Origin: an archaeon
GTDB lineage: Archaea > Hydrothermarchaeota > Hydrothermarchaeia > Hydrothermarchaeales > Hydrothermarchaeaceae
NCBI GenBank assembly: GCA_018830205.1
Contig: JAHJSX010000142.1
Span: forward strand, 1-11,622
Length of the DNA: 11,622 nt
Direction of reading: 5' to 3'
Part shown: positions 1-4,891 of the stretch, piece after piece
How positions within the stretch are numbered: the first letter of the stretch is position 1
Layout: each line of letters begins with the position of its first letter
Notes under the pieces: model-generated
Database searches by the model: none
Seen by the model: only the letters and a program-made list of their open reading frames with translations
What the model was told of the DNA's origin: nothing
Position numbers and translations under genes: made by a program

Positions 1-147
1 AGAGGGACAAAAGAACAGGTCAGAACAGAGTGCGACAGGATAGTCGCGCTGAAAGACAGGGTGGTGCTCAGCTCTGGCTGCGTGATTCCGGGCAATGCAA
101 ACGTCGAGAACGTGAAGGAAATGGTAAGGGCGTCAAAAGGGGAATAA
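1..147 (+). CDS. UroD-family (MtaA/MtbA-like) methyltransferase, C-terminal end
   Basis: Partial gene, cut at its 5' side by the window edge. Frame 1 is open from base 1 to TAA at 145-147 (48 residues). The readable tail contains LSSGCVIPGNANVENVKEMV, the usual end of uroporphyrinogen-decarboxylase-fold methyltransferases: a cysteine that is the third zinc ligand in MtaA/MtbA-type enzymes, then a proline-rich turn and the last helix. The complete gene at 840-1898 ends in the same way (SSSCGLHSGTPFENIHRMVKA). In this family the enzymes move a methyl group between a corrinoid protein and a thiol, or demethylate a methylated substrate onto the corrinoid. Which of these applies cannot be told from the tail. 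The next gene is a corrinoid protein, so this is probably a member of the same methyl-transfer set. A frame-shifted reading at 30-290 is not the gene. Confidence 0.75.
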   Translation, partial: RGTKEQVRTECDRIVALKDRVVLSSGCVIPGNANVENVKEMVRASKGE

Positions 148-148
148 A

Positions 149-212
149 TCATTTTTCTTTTCTAAGGGTAAGAAACGATTTTATAATAGTCTTGGTAAAC
201 TTATCCAAGGAG
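149..212 (+). promoter_or_regulatory. Intergenic terminator/promoter ahead of the corrinoid gene
   Basis: Directly after the upstream stop there is a T-rich run (149-161), the kind of sequence that ends archaeal transcripts. It is followed by an archaeal-looking TATA box, TTTTATAATA at 179-188. A strong ribosome binding site, AAGGAG at 207-212, lies seven bases before the GTG start at 220 and decides that start. A TATA box here would place the transcript start near 207-212, giving a very short leader. The box is read by eye only. Confidence 0.5.
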
Positions 213-219
213 AGTTTTC

Positions 220-843
220 GTGATAAAAGAGGCTATAATCAACGGCGACATCGACAACATCGAAGGCATAGTCAAAGGGGCCCTGGATAGCGGCACGGCA
301 CCAGACGATGTCCTTGGCGAGATGATTGCCGGCATGGAAATTGTCGGGGAGAAGTTCGAGAAAAAGGAATACTACGTGCCAGAGACCCTGCTCAGCGCCC
401 ACACCATGCAAAAGGGGCTTGATTTGCTCCGCCCGCTGTTGCCCTATAAAAAATCAGACAAACGGGGTCTGATAATCATCGGTACCGTGGAAGGGGACGT
501 GCACGACATCGGGAAAAACCTGGTCGCGATGTTCGAGGAGGGGGCCGGCTTTGAGGTCCACAATCTCGGGCGCGACGTGGCGACATCTGAGTTTGTGGCA
601 AAAGCGCGCGAGCTTCGCCCTGACATCGTGGGGCTTTCCGCGATGATGTCAACAAGCATGGAGAAGATGGGGGAAGTAATAGAAGAGTTCAAAAAAGAGG
701 GTTTGAGGGAGAACGTTTTGTTTATTATAGGCGGCGCGGCCCCGACAGAGGAGTTTGCCCGCGAGATTGGCGCCGACGGCTATGCTGAAGATGCGGCCAA
801 GGCCGTGAGGCTCTGCGAGAAATTGATGAGTGAGCGGCGATGA
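220..843 (+). CDS. Methyltransferase corrinoid protein (MtaC/MtbC-like)
   Basis: This protein carries the methyl group on a cobalamin-type cofactor between two methyltransferases in the cytoplasm. It has 207 residues, the normal length for the family. Residues 1-80 form the helical cap domain (EKFEKKEYYVPETLLSA is typical). Residues 83-207 are the Rossmann-like B12 domain, with GDVHDIGKN at 92-100, where His95 would be the lower cobalt ligand. Further family marks are GLSAMMSTSM at 138-147 and IIGGAA at 169-174. The start is GTG, chosen for the AAGGAG seven bases upstream. The stop overlaps the next start (ATGA), so translation is coupled with the methyltransferase. The substrate (methanol, methylamine, methoxy-aromatic or methylthiol) cannot be assigned from the carrier alone. 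I saw no reactivating RamA-type protein in the window. Confidence 0.93.
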   Translation: MIKEAIINGDIDNIEGIVKGALDSGTAPDDVLGEMIAGMEIVGEKFEKKEYYVPETLLSAHTMQKGLDLLRPLLPYKKSDKRGLIIIGTVEGDVHDIGKNLVAMFEEGAGFEVHNLGRDVATSEFVAKARELRPDIVGLSAMMSTSMEKMGEVIEEFKKEGLRENVLFIIGGAAPTEEFAREIGADGYAEDAAKAVRLCEKLMSERR

Positions 844-1898
844 ATTCCAAAAAGCGGTTTTCAATTGCCATGGATATGGACACACCTGACGGCATCCCGG
901 TCGCCCCGATGGTTAATGTGCCCCATGCCTCCCGCGTGCTTGGCGTGAAGCCCTGGGAATACGTTACAGACAACAAGCTCTATGTGAAAGGCCAGATTAT
1001 GGCGCAGCAAAAGTACGGCTACGACTGGATTTTCAACCACCAGCCGATACAGGGCATCACAGCGGACGAGAAAAAGGCGATGACCCGTGACAAGGATTAT
1101 GTAATAATACCTACAGAGCTCGGCCCGAAAATCAAGATCCCTCTTTTGGGGGGGCCTGCTGTAAAGGAGCCCGCGCTTAAGGATTACTCGCAGCTTGATG
1201 AACTTGCGATGCCTGACCTAGACAAACCCGGGCGCATGGAACCCCTCGAAGAGCTTTTGAAGCAGACCGGGGAGTCTGTCTACATCTGCAGCAAAATCCA
1301 GGCCCCATTCCACTATGCGGCCGAGTGGATGCGCGGCATGAGCGACTTCATGCTTGACATGCTGATGCGGCCGGCAGACGTTCACCGCCTGCTCGATTTC
1401 ATGGCAGACGTTGCAATAGAGACTGGAAAAAAGCAGATAGACATCGGCACACACGGCATCATGATGGAGGACCCCTCGGCCGCGTCCCAGGTCATCTCGC
1501 CTGAGCACTACAGGGAATTCGCCTATCCGTATGAGAAAAAAGTATGCAGGGCGCTCAACAAATACGGGGGCGACGTGATAATCCATATCTGCGGCGACAC
1601 AACGAAAATCCTCGAGGACCTTGCAAAGACGGGAGCCAAATGCCTCAGCGTGGATGAGCATGTGAACCTCGCCGATGCGATGGAAAGGGTGGGAAATAAG
1701 GTCTCGCTTTTCGGGAATGTGTCTGTGGGCACCCTATTCGAAGGCAGTGAAAAACAGATAAAGGACAACGTCAAAAACTGCATAGATGATGCAGGTCATA
1801 AGGGATACATTGTCTCAAGCAGCTGCGGGCTGCACTCCGGCACGCCATTTGAAAATATACACAGGATGGTAAAAGCAGCAAGAGAATTTGGTATTTAA
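840..1898 (+). CDS. Zinc methyltransferase of the MtaA/MtbA (UroD) family
   Basis: Probably transfers the methyl group from the methylated corrinoid protein to a thiol such as coenzyme M, or loads the corrinoid. It has 352 residues, as expected for the family. The zinc site is visible: His249-x-Cys251 in IIHICGD and Cys329 in SSSCGLHSGTP. The strand-helix MEDPSAASQVISPEHYREF (209-227) is typical of MtaA/MtbA relatives. The N-terminus carries the family's APMVNVPHA segment (22-30). The gene begins inside the stop of the corrinoid gene (ATGA at 840-843), so the two form a tightly coupled pair. A second family member lies just upstream (1-147), which suggests two methyltransferases around one carrier, the classic MT1/MT2 layout but with a UroD fold on both sides. 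The true donor and acceptor are unknown. Confidence 0.9.
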   Translation: MNSKKRFSIAMDMDTPDGIPVAPMVNVPHASRVLGVKPWEYVTDNKLYVKGQIMAQQKYGYDWIFNHQPIQGITADEKKAMTRDKDYVIIPTELGPKIKIPLLGGPAVKEPALKDYSQLDELAMPDLDKPGRMEPLEELLKQTGESVYICSKIQAPFHYAAEWMRGMSDFMLDMLMRPADVHRLLDFMADVAIETGKKQIDIGTHGIMMEDPSAASQVISPEHYREFAYPYEKKVCRALNKYGGDVIIHICGDTTKILEDLAKTGAKCLSVDEHVNLADAMERVGNKVSLFGNVSVGTLFEGSEKQIKDNVKNCIDDAGHKGYIVSSSCGLHSGTPFENIHRMVKAAREFGI

Positions 1899-1900
1899 AC
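1892..1900 (+). promoter_or_regulatory. Possible TATA box for the AAA gene pair
   Basis: TATTTAAAC overlaps the stop codon of the methyltransferase gene (TAA at 1896-1898). It is the only TATA-like stretch between that gene and the AAA pair. If used, the transcript would start near 1925 and carry a leader of almost 100 bases holding the repeat hairpin and the small upstream ORF. The alternative is read-through from the methyltransferase operon. Confidence 0.3.
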
Positions 1901-1902
1901 GC

Positions 1903-1930
1903 CGGAAAATTTGCATATGGCAAATTTCCG
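1903..1930 (+). terminator. Hairpin after the methyltransferase operon
   Basis: AAATTTGC (1907-1914) pairs with GCAAATTT (1920-1927) around a five-base loop. After one bulged A the stem extends by CGG/CCG (1903-1905 with 1928-1930). There is no long T-run, so it is not a textbook archaeal terminator. It could equally be an RNA processing or regulatory structure in the leader of the AAA pair. Confidence 0.4.
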
Positions 1931-1941
1931 TCGTTTGTCAT

Positions 1942-1971
1942 CCAGTTCGCAAGGCGAACTGTGAAAGGGTC
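1942..1971 (+). repeat. Dispersed palindromic repeat, copy A
   Basis: A perfect hairpin, CAGTTCGC (1943-1950) with GCGAACTG (1954-1961), followed four bases later by GGGTC. The same arrangement recurs at 4713-4744 with the same orientation relative to the plus strand. Copy A sits in the leader of the AAA gene pair. Confidence 0.6.
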
Positions 1972-1976
1972 AAGAC

Positions 1977-2021
1977 ATGACGAGGAACAAGCGAAGTGAA
2001 GTTACGAGGAATGGATTGTAA
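1977..2021 (+). CDS. Possible 14-codon upstream ORF
   Basis: ATG at 1977 opens a reading frame encoding MTRNKRSEVTRNGL. Its TAA (2019-2021) shares its last base with the ATG of the AAA gene (TAATG). An AAAGGG stretch at 1964-1969 could serve as its ribosome binding site. The peptide is very basic and has two near-identical segments, TRN at 2-4 and again at 10-12, because ACGAGGAA occurs twice in the DNA. It may be a leader peptide or a translational coupling device for the AAA gene, whose own binding site is weak. No homology is recognised, and chance cannot be excluded for so short an ORF. Confidence 0.3.
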   Translation: MTRNKRSEVTRNGL

Positions 2022-2893
2022 TGTGTGAGATTTTAGAACCAGGCGAACATTATAAAATAAAAGATCCAGTTGCGACGTGGGAGAAGATTGGCGGCTATAG
2101 TGATGTCAAGGAACGCCTTGAGGAGATGGTGTCGCTCCCCCTGAAGCACCCTGACGCCTTCGACAGGGCCGGTATGAGCCCCGGCAACGGCATTTTAATG
2201 TGGGGGCCCCCAAAGACAGGGTTCAACGCATTTGCAGAAGCAGCGGCAAACTCTGCTGGCGCAAGCTACATCTCTGCAAGCTCCGCTGAACTCATAAAAG
2301 ACACGCACTACATCACGCACCTTTTTGAGGAGGCCGTGAATCTCGCACCGTGCATCGTGTACATCGGCGAGGTCGACATCCTCGCCCCACGACGTGAGGC
2401 TGAGTCCACCTTAATTCCCGGACCAAAAGAAGTTGGATCGACAGATGCCACAAGGCTGCTTTTCGCAGAAGTCGACAAAATATCTGACCGGTGGGACATA
2501 AAAATAATAGGAGGGACGAACCGGCCAGATGTCATGGACCCAGCTCTCCTTCGAAACGGCAGGCTTGACCGCAAGGTCTACATACCTGTGCCTGACTTCG
2601 ATGACCGGATGGAAATACTTGAAATGTCACTCAACAGCACCCCACTTGCGAGTGATGTATCTATTGAAAAACTCGCAGAGCTTACAAAGAATTACGCGAG
2701 CGCTGATTTAATATCCCTCTCAAGGACCGTGACGCTTGAGGCCATCAGAGAAAAGGGGGACAAATTCGACAAGGTGGAGATGAAGCACTTTGAAACTGGA
2801 ATGAAAAAGATTCCCTCGTCCCTTACACCTGAGACAATCGGCAAATATATGGAGATTTACAAAGAGGAGTGCAAGCACCGCTACATGTACTAG
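2021..2893 (+). CDS. CDC48-like AAA protein with degenerate ATP site (first of pair)
   Basis: A single AAA module of 290 residues. The entry segment VATWEKIGGYSDVKERLEE (18-36) and the fold around it match the CDC48/proteasome-activating ATPase group. The nucleotide site is damaged. Walker A reads GPPKTGFN (62-69) where GPPGTGKT is expected, so the catalytic lysine is lost. Walker B reads VYIGEVD (113-119), with glycine replacing the magnesium-binding aspartate. In contrast, the sensor-1 segment GGTNRPD (164-170) and both arginines of the second region of homology (Arg178, Arg181 in RNGRLDRK) are kept. It could therefore serve as an arginine-finger partner for a neighbouring subunit without hydrolysing ATP itself. 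The end, ECKHRYMY, resembles the end of the next protein. The start is ATG within TAATG. The substrate is unknown; the methyltransferase context suggests, but does not show, a role in remodelling corrinoid enzymes. Confidence 0.85.
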   Translation: MCEILEPGEHYKIKDPVATWEKIGGYSDVKERLEEMVSLPLKHPDAFDRAGMSPGNGILMWGPPKTGFNAFAEAAANSAGASYISASSAELIKDTHYITHLFEEAVNLAPCIVYIGEVDILAPRREAESTLIPGPKEVGSTDATRLLFAEVDKISDRWDIKIIGGTNRPDVMDPALLRNGRLDRKVYIPVPDFDDRMEILEMSLNSTPLASDVSIEKLAELTKNYASADLISLSRTVTLEAIREKGDKFDKVEMKHFETGMKKIPSSLTPETIGKYMEIYKEECKHRYMY

Positions 2894-2902
2894 GAGATGA
2901 AA

Positions 2903-3799
2903 ATGGGCAACTGGATGGAAACAAGCTACGACCGTGTTTATCTTGACGTTTTGAAGCCGCGCTTCAAGTTCAGCAACTTTGCAGGTTATGAGGATATCAT
3001 AGAGAAGTTCAGGGAGATGATTGTCGTTCCCCTAAAATACCCTGACGCGCTCAAGCGCGCCGGCGTATCTATTCCAACAGGCGTTAATGTCTGGGGCCCT
3101 CTTGGCTCCGGGAAAGCCCATATGATTGAGGCCGCGGCCGATGAGGCGGGCGTCAACTACATTATCATCCGCGGGCGCGAGTGCACCGACCACCCCGACG
3201 TAATCCGCGAGGGTTTCAAGTGGGCGAGTGAGAATGGACCCTGCGTTATCAACCTCATGGACATCGACTGGCTTGCGCCGCGCGAGAACGCCGACTACTC
3301 ATGGCCTGACGGCTCTGATATCGGGAAGCCCGACAAGTTCGGCTCGGAGGAGGTGCACAGGGCAGTGCTTGAGTCAGTGATTAAGGTCGCGCCAATCGAG
3401 AACGTAATCTGCGCCGCATCATCTTACAGGATAGACGTGCTTGACCAGGCCTTCACCCGCACATCCATGCTTGGAAGGAAGATTTACGTGCCAAGGCCAG
3501 ACGCAAAAGAGCGGGTCGGGATATTCAAGTACTATCTAAGGGACGTGAAGGTCGCAGGCGATGTCGATTTTAAGAAACTTGCCAAGCTCACCGACTACTA
3601 CGTGGGCTGGGATATAGAGGCATTGTGCAGGAAGGCCAAGCTCGATGTGGTGGATAAAAGCAAGGGGAAGTCAGAGGAAATCACGATGGATGCCTTGCTC
3701 GGCGCCCAGAAGAAGGTCCCCGCATGGATGTCAAAGGAAGTTGCAGATGACTACGACCGCATAAGGGGCGAGGACTGCATCCACAAGTACAATTTTTGA
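2903..3799 (+). CDS. CDC48-like AAA protein with degenerate motifs (second of pair)
   Basis: Paralogue of the preceding gene, 298 residues from the chosen start. The start at 2903 is preferred because GGAG (2893-2896) is six bases upstream; the in-frame ATG at 2897 is too close to it. Walker A is GPLGSGKA (about 65-72): the lysine is kept but the following Thr/Ser is alanine. Walker B is INLMDID (about 116-122), with methionine for the aspartate and aspartate for the glutamate. The sensor-1 asparagine is replaced (AASSYRID), and the RPGRFD arginine-finger segment has become TRTSMLGRK. The pattern of loss is roughly complementary to its neighbour, which lacks the Walker A lysine but keeps the arginines. 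The tail, EDCIHKYNF, shares the C-x-H-basic-Y pattern with the partner. The gap between the two genes is nine bases, so co-translation and a hetero-oligomer are likely. Confidence 0.83.
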   Translation: MGNWMETSYDRVYLDVLKPRFKFSNFAGYEDIIEKFREMIVVPLKYPDALKRAGVSIPTGVNVWGPLGSGKAHMIEAAADEAGVNYIIIRGRECTDHPDVIREGFKWASENGPCVINLMDIDWLAPRENADYSWPDGSDIGKPDKFGSEEVHRAVLESVIKVAPIENVICAASSYRIDVLDQAFTRTSMLGRKIYVPRPDAKERVGIFKYYLRDVKVAGDVDFKKLAKLTDYYVGWDIEALCRKAKLDVVDKSKGKSEEITMDALLGAQKKVPAWMSKEVADDYDRIRGEDCIHKYNF

Positions 3800-3812
3800 A
3801 TCCCTTTTACCC
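3799..3812 (+). terminator. Pyrimidine-rich run after the AAA pair
   Basis: AATCCCTTTTACCC begins at the stop codon of the second AAA gene. An almost identical AATCCCTTTTATCCC follows the PUA gene stop at 7249-7263. In both places the run lies between a stop codon and the TATA box of the next gene, which fits a short archaeal terminator. Confidence 0.3.
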
Positions 3813-3817
3813 GAAGG

Positions 3818-3825
3818 TATATATG
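3818..3825 (+). promoter_or_regulatory. TATA box for the small MinD-like gene
   Basis: TATATATG at 3818-3825 predicts a transcript start close to 3846-3850. That is immediately before the ribosome binding site GAGGT (3851-3855), which precedes ATG 3860. Having its own promoter and binding site supports the small ORF as a real gene. Confidence 0.5.
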
Positions 3826-3859
3826 AGAAGGTTGTGCGAATTTTTGAACAGAGGTAGAT

Positions 3860-4060
3860 ATGACAGAGCTTGTTTTAATGCTTGACCCAATTAAATCAGA
3901 CGTTGTAAGTGCCCTTAAGATAAAGAACCTTCTCTGGGACAACGGCATAATGGTTTCAGGCATTTTATTGAATGATGGGGATGAAGGGGAAGTTTTTTCT
4001 CCTGAACTTTTGGAAGACATGATGCAGTTGCGTGTGCTGGGCTCCCTTAAAAAGCGGTAG
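3860..4060 (+). CDS. Mini-protein matching the C-terminal half of MinD-like ATPases
   Basis: A 66-residue protein. VLMLDPIKSDVVSALKIKNL resembles the MinD/ParA segment in which a strand ends in TNPE or similar and is followed by a helix. VSGILLND then matches the strand carrying the adenine-binding Asn (GVVxNR in MinD), and FSPELLEDMMQLRVLGSL matches the later eei...lgvpvlG stretch. The P-loop and both switch regions are absent and are not found upstream, where the AAA gene ends. It therefore cannot be an ATPase by itself. It has its own TATA box and a good ribosome binding site, so it is more than a dead fragment. It could be a relic still expressed or a decoy partner of a full-length MinD. 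Its last 14 bases overlap the convergent LysE gene. Confidence 0.6.
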   Translation: MTELVLMLDPIKSDVVSALKIKNLLWDNGIMVSGILLNDGDEGEVFSPELLEDMMQLRVLGSLKKR

Positions 4061-4655
4061 CAATAAACCAGGCGCCGAATACTGCAAGCATCAAGCCAAA
4101 TCCCCCGAAGACCGCTTTGTGTACATTTTCACTCCAGATGTTTTTTGATTTGTTGATGGTCCTTGAGATAACTGTGTACGATGCAAGGTCGCAGAGCCAG
4201 TGGACAATCATGAATATCACAAAGCCCGCGAGGCCGTAGGCTGCGGCCCTTGTTATCAGGTTAAGGCCTATTGTCGCCCACCACAGCCAGAAATACGGGG
4301 CCGCGCCTGTTGTGATGGCCCCTGCCGTAAACGAGCTGTACGGGAGGTCCATGCTGTTCTCGCTGGCCTTCCCCATTGCCCGGAGCATTCCGTAGCCAAG
4401 GTAGATTAATAGCACGCCGCCAACCAGGCCGATTGCCATCCTGAATGTTGGGTTTGTGAAAATGGGCGCGAGGCCAAAGAAAAGGAGCATCATCAGCGGG
4501 AACTCCAAAAGGCCGTGGCCAAGCGAAATCCAGACGCCCGCATTCTTCTCGGAATATCCTTTTGCAATGGTGACTCCCAGAACAGGCCCCGGCGAGAGGA
4601 CGCCTGAAAGCGATATCACTGCGACTGAAAAAAGGAATATCAGAAAGTTTTCCAT
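4047..4655 (-). CDS. LysE-family transporter
   Basis: Integral membrane exporter of the LysE/RhtB superfamily, 202 residues, with about six hydrophobic segments. The signature SLSGVLSPGPVLGVTIAKG in the first helix region (about 15-33), with the SPGP motif, is diagnostic. Family members export amino acids or other small solutes; the substrate here cannot be named. The frame stays open further upstream to 4766, but that extension has no family resemblance and runs through two repeat elements. The ATG at 4655 (MENFLIFLF) starts exactly at the first helix and has a TATA-like TTTAAATTA upstream on the minus strand (about 4684-4692). The gene lies downstream of purF and tRNA-Ala on the same strand. 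Its stop, TAA at 4047-4049, overlaps the end of the MinD-like gene tail to tail. Confidence 0.87.
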   Translation of the reverse strand: MENFLIFLFSVAVISLSGVLSPGPVLGVTIAKGYSEKNAGVWISLGHGLLEFPLMMLLFFGLAPIFTNPTFRMAIGLVGGVLLIYLGYGMLRAMGKASENSMDLPYSSFTAGAITTGAAPYFWLWWATIGLNLITRAAAYGLAGFVIFMIVHWLCDLASYTVISRTINKSKNIWSENVHKAVFGGFGLMLAVFGAWFIATAF

Positions 4656-4712
4656 CAAAACTAGCGTATTCCTTAACTTCCTATCATAATTTAAAAAACC
4701 GTTGGCGGAAAA

Positions 4713-4744
4713 CCAGTTCGCCGGAGGCGAACTGTTTGTGGGTC
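4713..4744 (+). repeat. Dispersed palindromic repeat, copy B
   Basis: CAGTTCGCC (4714-4722) and GGCGAACTG (4726-4734) form a perfect 9-bp hairpin with a three-base loop, followed by TTTGT and GGGTC (4740-4744). Same layout as copy A at 1942-1971. It lies between tRNA-Ala and the LysE start, in the leader of LysE. Confidence 0.6.
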
Positions 4745-4813
4745 CAATCCACGAGAAATCATCCACTCAATCTGTCAATTAGCGCTTGATTTTGAGTGGA
4801 TTGAAATGGACCC
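4740..4813. repeat. Inverted repeat built from the tRNA-Ala 3' end
   Basis: Two nested arms: GGGTCCA (4740-4746) with TGGACCC (4807-4813), and ATCCACTCAA (4761-4770) with TTGAGTGGAT (4792-4801). The outer right arm is the 3' end of tRNA-Ala itself. On the minus strand the tRNA end reads GGGTCCATTTCAATCCAC, and the plus strand at 4740 reads GGGTCCAATCCAC, the same sequence less five bases. It looks like an inverted partial duplication of the tRNA end and its flank, and would fold into a hairpin just after the tRNA. Confidence 0.55.
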
Positions 4814-4880
4814 GCCGAGATTTGAACTCGGGGCCTCTCCCATGCCAAGGGAGCGATCTTCCAGTCTGAGCTACGGGCCC
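4807..4880 (-). tRNA. tRNA-Ala (anticodon GGC)
   Basis: Full 74-base cloverleaf on the minus strand. The acceptor arm is GGGCCCG with CGGGTCC and discriminator A, and it includes the G3-U70 pair that marks alanine tRNAs. The D-arm begins GCTC. The anticodon stem CTCCC/GGGAG encloses the loop TTGGCAT, so the anticodon is GGC. The T-arm is CCGAG-TTCAAAT-CTCGG. CCA is not encoded: the bases after the discriminator are TTT. The gene lies 11 bases after the purF stop, and no TATA box is visible at the right distance, so it may be released from the purF transcript. Confidence 0.95.
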
Positions 4881-4891
4881 GTAATTGTTTT

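Noticed and set aside
444..1783. Long antisense frames over the corrinoid and methyltransferase genes
   Set aside because: They are shadows of genes whose families are clear, and show no domain of their own.
2870..3799. C-terminal HbYX proteasome-docking motif in the AAA proteins
   Set aside because: The last residues are HRYMY and HKYNF. The penultimate residue is not tyrosine, so the motif is absent.
4656..4766. LysE starting at 4766 with 37 extra residues
   Set aside because: The extension has no transporter character and crosses the palindromic repeat and the tRNA-derived inverted repeat. ATG 4655 begins at the first membrane helix.
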